Source: Epiperipatus broadwayi (taxonomy: Eukaryota; Onychophora; Udeonychophora; Euonychophora; Peripatidae). From it: a stretch of 64,000 nucleotides of DNA. The translations under genes were made by a program, and so were the position numbers. The notes beneath the pieces were generated by a model. The model made no database searches. It was not told the DNA's origin and was given only the letters and a program-made list of their open reading frames with translations. Location: positions 5,184,499 to 5,248,498 of the forward strand of contig JAQFVV010000012.1 of NCBI GenBank assembly GCA_028023455.1, given 5' to 3'. Shown one piece after another: positions 26,877 to 40,506 of the stretch (the stretch's first letter is position 1; every line of letters starts with the position of its first letter).

Positions 26877-28404
26877 CATGCAAATGTTGAGACAATGTTT
26901 TAATGAATGCACAAATTATTATGAATCTCCTTATATCAGATAATAAATTTCAACATTTCTTTTAACCTTAAATATTGACATTAATTTTCGTTTAAAGTCA
27001 AACAAATCATATTATTATTAATATATGCACAATTTTATTTATTTTTAGTCAATATTTCAATCCTGTTTAGTGTTGCACAAGATCTATTTATTTATGCCAT
27101 ACCTTGTTACTACCAGTTTTTAAATCTATGATTGCAGACACTAATATAGGGAAAATTACAAACATCACCTAAGTTATATTTTACTGGGAAAGAATCTATA
27201 TACTTATTTCAAATCATTACATCTTCACAAAAATCCATTACTATTGTTCTAATACTTTACAAAAATTGCAATTTCTGTACATATTTATTGGCAATTATCA
27301 TCATTTAATAAACATACTAACCTTCATTTATCAGACTAGAAGTTATTAGATTCATTTTGAACTCATAAATCCATTTTAAGTTTTATTAAAAATGAGTTAT
27401 ACATTTTTTTTAAAAGATATACATGTTTTTTTTAAAAAAACAATCTCCCATTTTTCACTGATGTCCATAATATTCTAAAAAGTTATATTTGATCATTAGC
27501 AAAAATTAAGTCTATTGCTAAGGTTAAAAGAAGTGTAATTATTTCTAAACTTATAAAATAATGATTGGTAATCATTTGTGTATTTATTAAAGAACAATAA
27601 TTGTCAAATAGTGCATCGAGAAATGTAATGTTTGCATAATAAATGGATAAAATATACATCATGCTAATGTATAACAATGTGAAGATATAAAGAGCTAAGT
27701 TAATAACAGTATATAAGCATTGTCTTTAAAAAAGATTATTCTTTGTTGATTTCCTAAGACATACTGAGTGCACTTTCGGCCATAAAGCCAAATTTGTAGT
27801 CCTCATGAAATGCAGGAAGTGTTATAAAATTAAATTGGAATATAAATTATGTAAATTTCTGATTTAAATATTCCACATTTTAGATAACTGCACACTATTT
27901 TCCTTTTTTTTTTTATTGTATGGTGATTGTTACAAATAAACCATGCCTCTTTGGCCTTTTACTTTCTGTCATCATGTTTAATACATACAATGTTGTCCAT
28001 TATTGGGTTAAAGATAAGGAAAGATAAAAAAAATGTTTGAATTTATCAAACTGAGTTAATTGGAAAACTAGTTGAGTCAAAATGTATTTTCTCATTATTG
28101 ACATTTTTTAATATTAGTAACCATATATACATTTCTTGCATCTTAGTAAACTGATTTTTGAACAAAAATTAATCTAAAGAGATGTAATAATATTTTTCTG
28201 CTGAAAACTATAATTAATAATCATTCATCTGTCTATTGTGATAATTGACAACTTATTTTGTTTCAAAATAACTTGACGTGTGTATATATATATATATGAA
28301 AATAATTCCATAGATTAATGCTAAACTGAAATAAATATCCAAATATTAAATCACACACATGACTAAAAAATTCAGTACTGCCCTCTGCAAAATAAATACA
28401 CAAA
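26877..28404. other. AT-rich non-coding stretch
   Basis: Nothing recognisable. Confidence 0.5.
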
Positions 28405-28595
28405 TATATTACAATCTGTATTTCAAAATAGCCAGCCTCAAAATAATACCGTGTTGAAACTGTATGCTATTGGAACTTAAATATTGAAATATGAACTAAT
28501 TCCAACAAAGAGCTTGAATTAGTTTGTATTTCAATATTTAAGATCTAATAGCATATAGTTTTATTTTGAGGCTGTCTGTTTTGAAATATGGATTC
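28405..28595. repeat. Fold-back element (inverted repeat, ~190 bp)
   Basis: The left arm (about 28422-28502, with TTTCAAAATAGCCAGCCTC, TGCTATTGGAACTTAAATAT and GAACTAATTC) and the right arm (about 28514-28594) are imperfect reverse complements separated by about 12 bp. It looks like a MITE or palindromic repeat; I cannot assign a superfamily and see no clear target duplication. Confidence 0.65.
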
Positions 28596-31500
28596 TTAAT
28601 ATATTTATATATTTACTTCACAGAGGGTAATGTTGAATTTCTTAGCCATGTGGGGTGATTTAATGTGTGAGTGAGTGAGTGAGTGTGTACATGGAGAAAG
28701 AGTAAAATGAGAAAAAAGAAAGTTGCAAAAGGAAAAAAAGAGAAAAAAACAGTGAATGGCAAAGTTTCATTAGCTCTGGTCAAGGCTTTACTTTTTTCTC
28801 TTTTAATGAGCATTTCAATTAGAGTCAGTGAATATTTTAATGCAGGTATACACATATGTTTATATAGCATGTAAAATTATATATAACAAAACAACAGAAT
28901 TATTTCTATAATTTTCAATATACCTATATATAAATAAATTCTGTTGTTACTTATGAATATGAGTCATAACCTGCAGCATTTACATTTATAATTTAAAAAT
29001 CAAACTGTCATTAAAATCATTCTGTATTAAAATTTCAACATCAATGTCCAACTTTTTATAATTTGGGTGTATTTAAGCAATGACATTGCTCATTTAATAA
29101 ATTATCCATTATATTTATTAAATATTTCTCTGATAATTTTTCCTGAAGTTATGTTTGACTGGAAAAAGAAAAGAATTGTCAAATGTATATAAAGAAGGTT
29201 GCTGTTATGCATTCAATAGCAAAAACATTTACTAAGTATCCTAACAAATTAACAATTCAGTACAAAGCTTCAGAAATATTTGTACTTCTTTCAAAAATGT
29301 AGAGAGTATCTGTGACAATTACAAAGTGGATAAAGAAATTCTACTGGTTCTAAAACATCTGAAAGAGAATTCAGGTATGTCAGTAAGAGCCCATAAAAAT
29401 AAATGAGGTCATTATTTTACAAAAATCTTCAGAAATTAGAGTATAGATTTCTATATTAGAAACTGTAATAATTGTTTCACTTCTTTTCCTAAATCTGTAA
29501 CTGCTGAATTAAAATTCAGAAATATATGAAATTTTACTGTAGTGAAACTCCACCTCATTTTTCAGGATCTATTCATGAATTCACACATTAAACATTTTAT
29601 GGAAAATGGATTGGATGATATGGCCAAAGTGAATGTTCACCCAAATTTCCAGATTTGACTTCTTGAGGATTTATTTTTAAAGAAGTCACATTTTATCAGT
29701 TGGAAAATACTAAAAATAACATAATGTCATAATATGAATTAATAAAAATAAATAGTAATATGTTTAGAAATGTGGAATAGTATTTTAAGAGTTGAATTAC
29801 CTAGTGTTTAGAAAATGAATGCCAATCAAATTACCTATGTTTCTGATTAATTAAATAAATATAATTTTCTAGTTAAATCTATGAATACATAATTTTAATT
29901 TGTATAACTTATATATAAAACCAAACATTTGATTCACCTTCAATACATAATTACATAATGGAAATTTTAAACATAATTATCTTACAATTCAAAACAGTTT
30001 GGAGTTACATGAATTTTTATTAAAAATAATAAGCAAATCATCTTTTATATATGTAAATAATTGAATATATATATATTGATATTTTTAATGATAATATGAT
30101 AAGGTAAAAGATAGTTTATTGTATTCAAAATTTTTCCCAGCATTTGATGTGTAATAAAAAATGCTATAAAGTTGATTTATAACATTTCTTTCCTCATTAC
30201 AAAATAATTGTTATGATAGTGCTTTCTGTGTTTAAAGATTACTCCATGTGTTTTGCCATCAATAGATAGGATTTCAATAAATAATAAAACTGAAATTTTA
30301 AAAGCACAATTAAACATGCTATCTTGTGTAAATTTATATACAATAGGAAAAAAAGGTTTAACACTGTTGAGAGAGGAACTTATAGACAAAGTTAAAATAT
30401 ATTAATAAATCAAACAAAAAATAAAATGAATGAAAAAATGCTACTTTTGTTTATGTTTTAAGTCAGGCAGATTATTTTGCAATTTTTTTAAGTTCAATTT
30501 ATCTGAACATTTTTTTGTATATTCAGGTGTCATTCTATAATTTTCTCTCATATTTCTTGTTCTTAAAATGATTATGTTTTTTCTGCTCTCAGCTGTTATT
30601 CTACCAATTTTTTTTATATAAATCAATAATTATTTATTTTTCATTATATGCAAGGATTTATACATTAAAAACAAACAGCAAATGCTGGAAGGACATTTTT
30701 TTTTTTTTTTGCAATTTATTTCAGTGTCTTTCAAGATGGTTATTTTCTTCGTATTAACTAATTTATAATTTTTTGTTTTGTTGAATGATCAATCTTCTCT
30801 CAACTAATATTAACTTTTCTTTATTTTTCTTTCTGATAAAAAAAATATTATTAGCCTTGCAACTTTTGTGGATACTTAGATTTCATCCTATTTACTAAAA
30901 AAAAAAAAAAAACAATAAAAAAGTGAAAAGATATTTCATTAACACACTACTGAACATAAAAATAATAATAAGAGATATATTATAAAAAACTATAACATAA
31001 AAGTAGGAAAAATGAAAGATTGGAAACAGATAAATAATTAATATAATCAGAAAAACAGAGGATGTGATCTAAAAAGTTGAAAAAAAATTTTTTTCATAAA
31101 TAATAACTGACATTGTTGGAATTAGAATAAATTGCTTTAGTTATAAGAAGTTGAAGTTATTTATATCCAATGCTTTGTAAGTGTGAGTTACTAAAACTAG
31201 TTTTAAATTATTTGAGTGCTTAGGGAATACTTACAGAACAAATGATATTGTATTTGTTAATTTTTCCATATATTTACCACTATGGGTAGTGACAAAATCT
31301 TGTAATTTAAAATTCTATCATAACTAATAAACATTTTATCTTTATTTCAGTTAATCAGTGATCAAAATTAATAGAATAGCAAAGGACACTCATTAAAATA
31401 AATTAGTATAGAAATAGCAGCAAATATTCTAAAACTCAAAATTAAAATTTCCATTAACACAAATCGTTTGTAAAAAAATTAAATAAGAGAAAATAGAAAA

Positions 31501-33661
31501 AACAATAAAAGGATAGGTATTATTCAATAGGCTAATCAATTACTGAGTGGAGAGATATTTGAAGCATTTTTATTCATTCTAGTTTATTTTCTACCTAAAA
31601 GTTACATATCCGTTTACTGCTTAATATTGCATGGATATTAGGACATTGGTTTGCTACCTGAAAACTATTTTAAGCTTGATTAAAATCTAAACATATTTTC
31701 ATGTTTTACCTGCCTCAGATTTGATCCAGGTCACAACTTTAGCATGCAATTGCCATATCACTTCTAGGATATTATATAATTTTATTAGTAAGTTTTATGT
31801 GACTTACAAAAACTAGAAAAAAATAAAAAGCCAAGTCTGGAATAAGATAATTCATCTCTAGCTAAAATTTCTTGAAGTTCTTTGCTATGAATTCTCTTTA
31901 TATTATTGTTTAATATGTTAAGTTTGCATAGTTCTTTCACTTTCAATCAAAATATTTAATATGTTAAACACATTTGAGATTTATAGAAAGCACAACTTTT
32001 AAAATAACTTTAGTGAATAGCGTTGGAATAATGATTATAATCAGTTTCATTTATAATATTTAATAATAAAGTTTAATTCTGAAATTGTTAATATTCTTGT
32101 AGGTTTCACTATTTAAATGATAATTCTTTGGGAATCAATATTTTCTTTCTAATTAAATCAGTGTGAATTGAAAGAAATTTTTTTTTTACTTCGGTTGTAT
32201 ACTAATTTTTTTTTTTTTTTTGTAAGATTAAACATTTTTCCGTTTCATCAAAGCAAAGTACCGTTTCTAACAATGAGAAAGAATGACTTCCATTTTATTG
32301 AAGCTGGTATTGTAGAAAAATAATGTTCAAGCAGAAGTTTTATCTATAATTTCATTTAGTTTTCTCGAATTATAGAGCAATTCTTTAAATAAAATCTGTC
32401 AAACTAAATGGAGTTTTATAGAAATTTTTAAAATATTTTTTCTATTAAGTTCAAAAAGTATTGTCCACCAAGAAAATTTTATTCATTTCTTACAATATTT
32501 TCTGAAGAATAATATCCCTGTTTTATAACGTAGTTTATTACAATATCCCCCCCCCCCCATTTTCTTTTTAAATATATATATATTTATTGCAAAAATTTTA
32601 TTTTTGGATTCCCAGTTTTTATATAATATATATAAAGTAAGTAGCCTCTGTTTTGAGCTCTGCGGTGGTTTAATGCAACATTGAAGTAAAATTATGAAAC
32701 CCAAGATCACCCGAAAGACTATTCATATATTTGTAATAAAATGACACATTTTTGTTTATAAAAATTGAAAAGACTTTCTAAAGACTATATTTAGACAATG
32801 TTTTATCTCTATATAATAGCAATCTTCTAAAATTATAAACAAGAAAAATCTAAAATATACTAGATTGGTTATTAGGTAATATTCCTTATCTATCTCTTAT
32901 CACATCAGGACATTAAAAACTCCATAAAACAATATATATTCAAGGCAGATATAAAGTAATAACTAGATATTTTGTTGCTAAAGAGTTCATAAAAAGTTTA
33001 AGATCCAGAAGTAATAAAGATGGAGGCAAGATCCATAATCTATTAGCTTATTAATTTATGTCTGTATTGTATGTGTATACATACATACAATTTCGCATGT
33101 ATTTGTGTTGATGTGGTAAAGAGATAGAAGCATACATTTTCATAATTTACAATTTCAAAACTTTACTATCATATTAATCTATAGAATGTTCTTTCAGTTT
33201 TATAAAATTTTCTAGTACTTTGCTTTTAAAGTGCAAAGTAATTTATCTACTTTCAATGCCTATAACCTAGGATTTATATTTGGAGCAAATAATATACTTT
33301 TGGAGATGAATAATATTTCTGTAGTACAATTTTGGTGGTGACTGGTTTTATCCACCTTTAAGACTTCTATGGGGGTATAATCATAAACATATGACAAAAG
33401 ATATGTTAAAAAGATGTACATTCTCACTACAGAAATATTATTTATTAAATACATAAGCTCTAGTCTAATGATTGACTAATAAAAATTATTAATATATTTT
33501 TGGGAGAGACTTTGGATTTTTCACACAGTTAATTGAACCAGACAACTCAGATAGTAATCTTACATTTGATAGTAAATTGTTTATTAGCTGTCCTTAACTA
33601 GAATCTAAATCAAGTATGAAAAACATCTTATTATTCATCAACTGGAAATAAATAAGATTTA
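28596..33661. other. AT-rich non-coding stretch
   Basis: It has homopolymer runs (T at 30699-30711, A at 30898-30912, T at 32204-32221, C at 32548-32557) and a GAGT-rich patch at 28668-28684. I recognise no gene or transposon here. Confidence 0.5.
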
Positions 33662-34341
33662 AATAATATTTTAATTTGCGAAGCACAGATAGTTGAAAAT
33701 TGAAATAAATTGAGATACTGCCAAATCTCTAGTGCTCGTTATAATATTTATCTGACAGCCAATCAGATGTCATGGATAGCTGTCCAAATAACATCCAAAC
33801 CTAAACACACAACAAAGATTTTATGAGAAAAGGGTGGCCACCCTTTTTTTTACTTTCCTTTCTATATATCTAAGCCAGTTGTAAGTATTTAGGTTTGAAA
33901 GCTTGAAAACTTTAAATATCTTCACAATTAACTCACTGAGTCTAAATCATAAACATACAATGCAAAATCCTATGTTTTACTACATAGTAGTTTTTAGAAT
34001 ACATAACAAGCAGTAAAGTATGCAAATAATATTTTAATTTGTAAAGTGAAAATAATTGAAAATTGAAATAAATTGAGATACTGCCTAATCTCTAGTATTC
34101 ATTATAATACTTATCTGACAGCCAATCAGATGTCATGGATAGCTGTCCAAATAACATCCAAACCTTAAACACACAACAAAGATTTTACAAAAAAAGAGTG
34201 GCCACTCTTTTCTCTACTTTTCTTTCTATATATCTAAGCCAGTCATAAGTATTTAGGTTTGAAAGCTTGAAGCTTTAAATATCTTCACAATTAACTCACT
34301 GGGTCTAAATCATAAATGTACAATGCGAAATCCTATGATTT
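33662..34341. repeat. Two-unit tandem duplication (~316 bp unit, 362-bp period)
   Basis: 33662-33977 and 34024-34341 are the same sequence with scattered substitutions: AATATTTTAATTTG, GAAATAAATTGAGATACTGC, CTGACAGCCAATCAGATGTC, ATAGCTGTCCAAATAACATC, GTATTTAGGTTTGAAAGC and AATCCTATG in each. Each unit contains a palindrome (AAAGGGTGGCCACCCTTT in the first, AAAGAGTGGCCACTCTTT in the second) in which the two paired bases have changed together. Confidence 0.9.
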
Positions 34342-34912
34342 GTGAATATTTCCTTATCTTTCATTGTTTCTCTATAAGAAGTTATTGTAGTGGACTTTAG
34401 TATTACATTTATTAAAAGAATTGTTTTATATATACATTGTGTGTACAATTTTTGTATATTAATTACTTTATATTTTATAATTAGATTTTCACAAAATTGT
34501 AAATGAAAATACTGAAAGTTTTTGAAATTTCCTGTTTATATTTTAAAATAGAGTTCATTTATCATGTACTCAAAAAAGCAGACAATTAAAAACTAATTAT
34601 TTGTTGATTGTTTTGTTACATTATAGCTGAATTCTATGTAAAAAAGAATACATGAAAAATCTCATTAATACATTCTATATTCATATTTAATTCTTAAGTC
34701 TAAACAATATATGATAAAATAAAACAAACTTCCTATTTCTTTGTCATTTACAATAAAATTAGTACAATTTAGTTATTATCCTGATAAAGATGCATTTATA
34801 TTGCTTCATCCCTATACTCTTGATTATATTTTGAATTTCAGGTTTATAATTTGAATAATAACATGAAGTTAAAGATATTCATTAGATGTATTACTGCATT
34901 AGTTTTAGTTTG
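34342..34912. other. AT-rich non-coding stretch
   Basis: Nothing recognisable. Confidence 0.5.
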
Positions 34913-34980
34913 GAAGTTGAAGCCTCATTGATAAAGGCAGAAACCAAAAACTGGTTTGAGGATAGAGATTTCAATGCTTC
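34913..34980 (+). ncRNA. Decayed hammerhead-like motif
   Basis: Layout parallels the R1 ribozyme: an outer stem (GAAG/CTTC and TTGAA/TTCAA), an inner stem I (CCTCA with TGAGG), TTGATAA in place of CTGATGA, a small hairpin region AGGCAGAAACCA, AAAAC in place of GAAAC, self-pairing ACTGGT, and a GTT triplet. Both core boxes carry substitutions expected to abolish activity. The surrounding sequence is not clearly R1 or R2, so it may be a third, old family. Confidence 0.4.
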
Positions 34981-36331
34981 AGATGATCACTAATTCCAAG
35001 CTTACTGTAATTTGGAATTTAATTCCAAGTTTATTGTATATGATAAATTTATAGAGACCTGGTCTTGTTTTGTCTTTATATACTTTATAAAACTTATACT
35101 AGTACTCACAGCCACCATTTTATTAAGAGGGACCTTTGTGCATGGTAAATGTTAGTATCCCCCCGCCCACCATTCTATGAAATAAAATGTATAAATTAAA
35201 GGACATTTTTCACTGTGCTTTCACAAGAAAAACTTAAAAATATGGCTTTAATCATTTAATGTATTTGGTAAATACCTTTGGTGTATTATTCACTTATTTG
35301 TATAAAATAAATCCAGAAATTAAAACACATACTAAAGTAAAACAAATTAATGTTTAAAAAAATAAGTCTGAAGCAATAATTAAATATTATCTTAAAACAA
35401 AAATATTTATTTAGTAAATTTGAAATTTTTAATTTTGTCTTTCATAAGTTTTCATATTATCCAATGAAATTGCTAGTAGAATTAGGAAATATCTGAAATA
35501 AGATATTTTTTTAAATATCTAATTGTTTTTGTCATATTTAAAAAACCTGACCATGATCACATATACCCATAAGAACATTGTGCCACCACTTTTCCTTCTT
35601 GGGCTGGCTCTGATATTATATAAGTAATTCTATTTCTAGTTTACTTACTTGCTTATTAAAAATATAATCTAAAGCCAGAGGATGATTCTCTGGAATGCTT
35701 CTCCTCTGAGTTTCATTGAATATAGCAAGGAGAAAAATGAGTCTGGTTTCCCTTCATTATCCTTTCTCAAGTATAATAATTGTAAAAGCTAATGTAGCTC
35801 TTAGATTTCTTTATCAATATTTAGAGTAACTTTAACTGATATGTCAATGATTCATTAAAAATAGTTCATAGTTTGTGTGAAAATTCATTCAAAATCATAA
35901 ATTTATTCACATTTTCTATTAACAAAGTTATATATAAAATATTTATACTATTATTTAATTTTTATGTGTATGTTATTCCATTATTAATAACTATAATTTA
36001 TTATATATATAATCTGATATTTTAAATTTTCATAATTGCTTGTTCATTGACATAACTTTTATATTTCATCAGAACCATCAAACTAGGTTAACATTAAATA
36101 ACATGGCTAATATAACTCTTTTATTCCATTGGCACCAACTTGTTAAAAATAGTTGTTTGTTTTAAAAATTAATTAGTTATTCAGAACTTTTCACACAATT
36201 TGTTTACATTTTCTATTAATAAAAATAGTTTCTTTTGTTTTCATTCAATAGTAAAATATTTACACTACTTTAATATTTAATTTTTAATGCTTATTAATAA
36301 CTAAATCATATTATATATATATCACAGTTTA
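34981..36331. other. AT-rich non-coding stretch
   Basis: Nothing recognisable. Confidence 0.5.
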
Positions 36332-36482
36332 TTGTAATTTGAGCTCAGACTTTCAAGCTTCCTACAGCTATCCATATGTATATTGCAGATTTTTTAACTT
36401 TTTCACGTGTATGTGATTATGTGTATTGGTTCTCTGAAATGCAGTGGATAGCTATAGGGAGTTTGAAAGTATGAGTTTCAAT
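36332..36482. repeat. Fold-back repeat R3, copy 1 (~150 bp)
   Basis: The left arm (GACTTTCAAGCTTCCTACAG, CTATCCA) and right arm (TGGATAGCTATAGGGAGTTT, GAAAGTATGAG) are imperfect reverse complements with about 65 bp between. The right part recurs in inverted orientation at 41790-41895. Superfamily unknown. Confidence 0.65.
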
Positions 36483-37699
36483 CTCTTCTAATTATATTAA
36501 GTTCAGTATAGAAAATATATTTGTAGTTAAACATTATACTTTATTATAGAGTTTGACAATTAGAGATTTAGCCAGGATTTATTTAAGGGAAGAAATTTTA
36601 AATTTTCATACTTAGATTTTTTACTCAATAAATTTTTAGAAACCATTAAAATTTTTTGCACTTTATTTTGTTTATTCATATCTGATGTTATCATTTAAAT
36701 ATCATTACAGAAAAGTAGATAATATCCATTTTTTAAATTGACGAAACATTCTGATAGTATTGAAATACTGAGAATCAATTTTCAATTATTTCATTTTTAT
36801 AATAATTGATTGCTTCTCATAAGTCTTCAATAGACTGTACAGTTCTGGACAAATATTGTTGCTGTTCACCTCATCATATTGTCCAATTAACTATATACTT
36901 TTAAAATAAATAAATAAAAAATCATGTAAAAAATACAGATATGCTTCTATTGAAGTTAAAACATGAGAGAACTAGTTTTTCCTTTCAATTCTATTTATAA
37001 CTTTTTCCCTTGATGCCATAGTAACTATTGCAATATTTTTCATTCACTCTTTAGTGAATTCTAACCAGTGTTCCATGAAGAAAATTCTTATTATACAATA
37101 AAATAAATAAATACCATATTACTTCAAATATAAGCCAAACTTTTTCCAAATTTTGGTCCCCTAAAAGAGGGGTGTGGTTTAAATTTGAAGCAAAAAATTT
37201 AAACATTTTTTTTTTTGTGGATTTTTGCTTTAAAATACACACACACATTATATTCTGATCATTTCAAGTATGGATAATATGTTAAATCTTTTTTGATTAA
37301 TATTTTTTTAATTAATTTTGTAAACAGCTTTAACCCTCTCTCAAATCTACTTTTAATGTTATTTTGCTGATTTATTGAATAACCTTTAGAATATTTTTAC
37401 AACTAACAAATCAAGGTATCAATGAGATAAGAGTCTGTCTTCCAAGATTCTGATTGATTGATTGTTTTTCTCTATAATTTTGACAGCCTTCTTTGATTTT
37501 TACATTGAAAATGAATGTTTTAGAATTTTTTAACATTATTTTGCTGATGTTAATAATTTCAATGTTTTACTTTTGAATTTCAAAGTGAAGGCAAATGTTT
37601 TAGAATCTTTTTTACACATTTTTAATATTTTTTCAGAAAACATTTGTAAAAATATAAATTATTTTAAAACAACGATTCAGATTTTAATAGAAAAATGTA
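36483..37699. other. AT-rich non-coding stretch
   Basis: Nothing recognisable. Confidence 0.5.
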
Positions 37700-38340
37700 C
37701 TTTTACACGAAGGCAATTTGACAAATGAATTATAATCTTTGGCTGCAATTTAAATGTCCTGAAGGTGATGTACCTGATGGAATAATGAAGATGAGAATTC
37801 AAGTTCTGAAAATAAAGATGTATAAAGTAAAAGTTTACAGATTATAAAAATCTGATAATAAAAATGATTCTTATAAAATGCAGCAAGAATAGTATTGCTG
37901 TGAGTTTCCCAAATATATATAATTATACAATGTCAGTTTATGGAGAGATGATGAATGAAGTGAGAAATGGAATATTACATTTCTAATATATAAAATGATT
38001 TTAATAAATGTTTTTTAGCTAGAAACAACAAATTATATAAATATGTAAGCAATAATTATAAAAATATAACACATTATATGCAAAAATTGGTGACAATAAA
38101 ATATAATATTGGATGGATTGGGCACATGATTTTTTAAAAAAAAATTGACATTTTTTTAAAGATGAGTATAGTGAGTAATGGATTCGTAAATCAAAATTGT
38201 ATGTTCACAATAATGAAGATCATTATGGGAAAGCCTTGAAAATATGCCTGATGTATTTTTGGATAAAGGTGTAATTATAAATTCTGAAATATTTAATCAT
38301 TTATATTTCCTTACTAGTTGATAATCTAAAATTTTTAAAA
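37700..38340 (+). pseudogene. Possible LINE remnant (RT C-terminal region), very decayed
   Basis: Plus-strand pieces such as YGEMMNEVRNGI and, further on, YNIGWIGHMI resemble the 'MN EI..RI' and 'W.GH' blocks of RTE-type C-terminal regions, in the right order but with most of the intervening sequence unrecognisable. This is a weak call. Confidence 0.3.
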
Positions 38341-40225
38341 TTGCTTCTTAATTATGTACTGTTTTTATTTTTTTTTAAAAAAAAAAAACGTTATTTTTAT
38401 TACCTTCAACATTTTTGAAAAAGTGATTCATATTATTTTAATATCAAGGAGAAATTCGATCATTTGAATGATTTTTTACTTAATAAATATCCTTTATAAA
38501 GGACAACTTCAAATTGCAAGTCAATCAAATGTTTGGTGAATATTTTAATTCTTTACTTAAAATTCTTTGTAGGTGCATTTATTTACATATATATATATAA
38601 TAAAGTTAAAAGTAAAATACTGATGTTTCGACAAAATAATAATCTCTTTAAGTGGGTAAAATATTCATTTGATTGTTGCAGAGATAATGACAGAAAATCA
38701 ACCACATTTGCTCCATATTATTCAGCATCCACATACTTATTTTACCCAATTGAGGGCAAGTGTTAATTTGTGACAACAGCAGTATTTTACTTTAATTTTA
38801 TTTTATTAAAACAGTTGCTTCCAAAAACATGATTTATATATATATATAATTATTTCATTCTTCAAATAAAACTAACTAGACACTATTTATTAACTAATAT
38901 TGCATGACTTACTAGATTGGCTATGAGTTATCTACTTGGAAATTTTACTAAAAAAAACAACTGTTTATACTAGTATAGATATCTGGTAATTCTAATATTT
39001 AATCATTATGCCATGAGATCTTCATGCAGGTACATATATCATAACCCTAGCAAGAGATATATGTATAAAACTACATATATCTGTGTTACATGTTTCATAA
39101 TTTTTTTAAAAAAGTATGATTCAATTTATTTGAAAGAAAGTAGATTTTTAAAATACAATTTTGTAAAATAAAGAAATATTGGTTATATTTTTTTAAAAGA
39201 AAACAGGTAAGGAAAGGTATAAAAACTTTCTTCTTTTTTTGTTTTATAAAGTAAAAATAAGTAAGGGGAATAAATGTGTAAAAATAAATCAGTAGAAAAT
39301 GAAAATAAAAAGATTAATTAATTAATTTGGAATGCTAGTAAGATTACTGATTGGATTAATTAAAAGAAAAACATGTAAACTATCTTGTAAAAGCAATAGT
39401 AGATTAATCTAAGAAAAGATTTTGACTAAAGCAAATGTAAAAATCAATGCAATAAAATGTAAAAATTAATTTTAAAAAACATATTCAAGTTACAATCAAA
39501 ATTGAAAATAATGATAAGAAATTAAAACAATGAGAGAGGGGGAGTATATAAAGTCACTGCCATCTATTATTATTATTTCAACCTTCATTTAGTGATTGAA
39601 TTATTTGGCTCTTGAGTCTATGAATCAGTCTGGTCTTCATTTGTCAATGATTCATTACATTATTCATTGTTCCAGAGATTCATAAATCTAAGGACAAATA
39701 GAACCATTCATTACTGCTGTGTAAAATATTATTGCATAAGCTATAAATCTAGAAACATACATTGCCAGACTTTAAAAGTGTTCAACTAGGCTTCAGGCCC
39801 CAAAATTCCTCTGCAAATCAACTGTCCCACCTGAAACCTCACTGAAAACTAATTCCAAAATGATGAAATAGACACTGCCACAAACTATCACCCCTCCATT
39901 GTCAAGACAAAGAATGAAAAACAAGTCCTGGAACCATAGATAGAAACCAAAAAGCCAATTGGTTGGAAACTAGCAATCATGAAAATCTACATAAAGATAT
40001 TTTGATACTTGTCTGTAGATGCTTTATATTTATTTTAAATGAATTTTAATAAATGGACTATTATAAAATTTAGCCTAAAACTAATCTTTTATATTTCTTT
40101 ATGTAAAATATTATAGTTATGTTATATTATATATGTGTTTTTGAATACATATTAATCTTTGCTTAAATATTATTTGGTCTCCTCTCTCTCCTGTTATTGC
40201 ATCATCATTAATTTCAAGTTATAAA
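38341..40225. other. AT-rich non-coding stretch
   Basis: A somewhat less AT-rich patch lies at about 39750-39990 with no protein or RNA I can identify. Confidence 0.45.
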
Positions 40226-40506
40226 TGTTATATGTGTTAAGTTAAATGTGCTGGACCCTGGTTAAGAATATGACCTAGCTTGGGATATTTGTGCCTGTCA
40301 TTTGAAGTATGCTGACTATATAACAAATGGTTGGCTGGTGCCTGAATTTGATCCTCAAAACAAATAAAATGCTTTAGATCTTAAGGGTTTATTCCAGCAG
40401 TTGAGGCGAGCCACAGACAGAAAACATGGTCGTGTTAAGCTCTGTATAACCTAATCTGATCATGGATATCATTGATGGCTATATCAATGGTATGCCGCTC
40501 TCTGCT
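40226..40506. other. Higher-complexity segment of unknown nature, interrupted by the piggyBac-like MITE
   Basis: Its base composition is closer to balanced than its surroundings and it has no low-complexity runs. It continues on the other side of the MITE (41364-41400, GGGCCGGTCTGTCACTGC). No frame gives a recognisable protein; it may be a fragment of another repeat family or formerly constrained sequence. Confidence 0.3.

Noticed and set aside
33665-34341. Considered as a CRISPR-like or satellite array
   Set aside because: There are only two long diverged units with unequal flanks; it is a simple tandem duplication.
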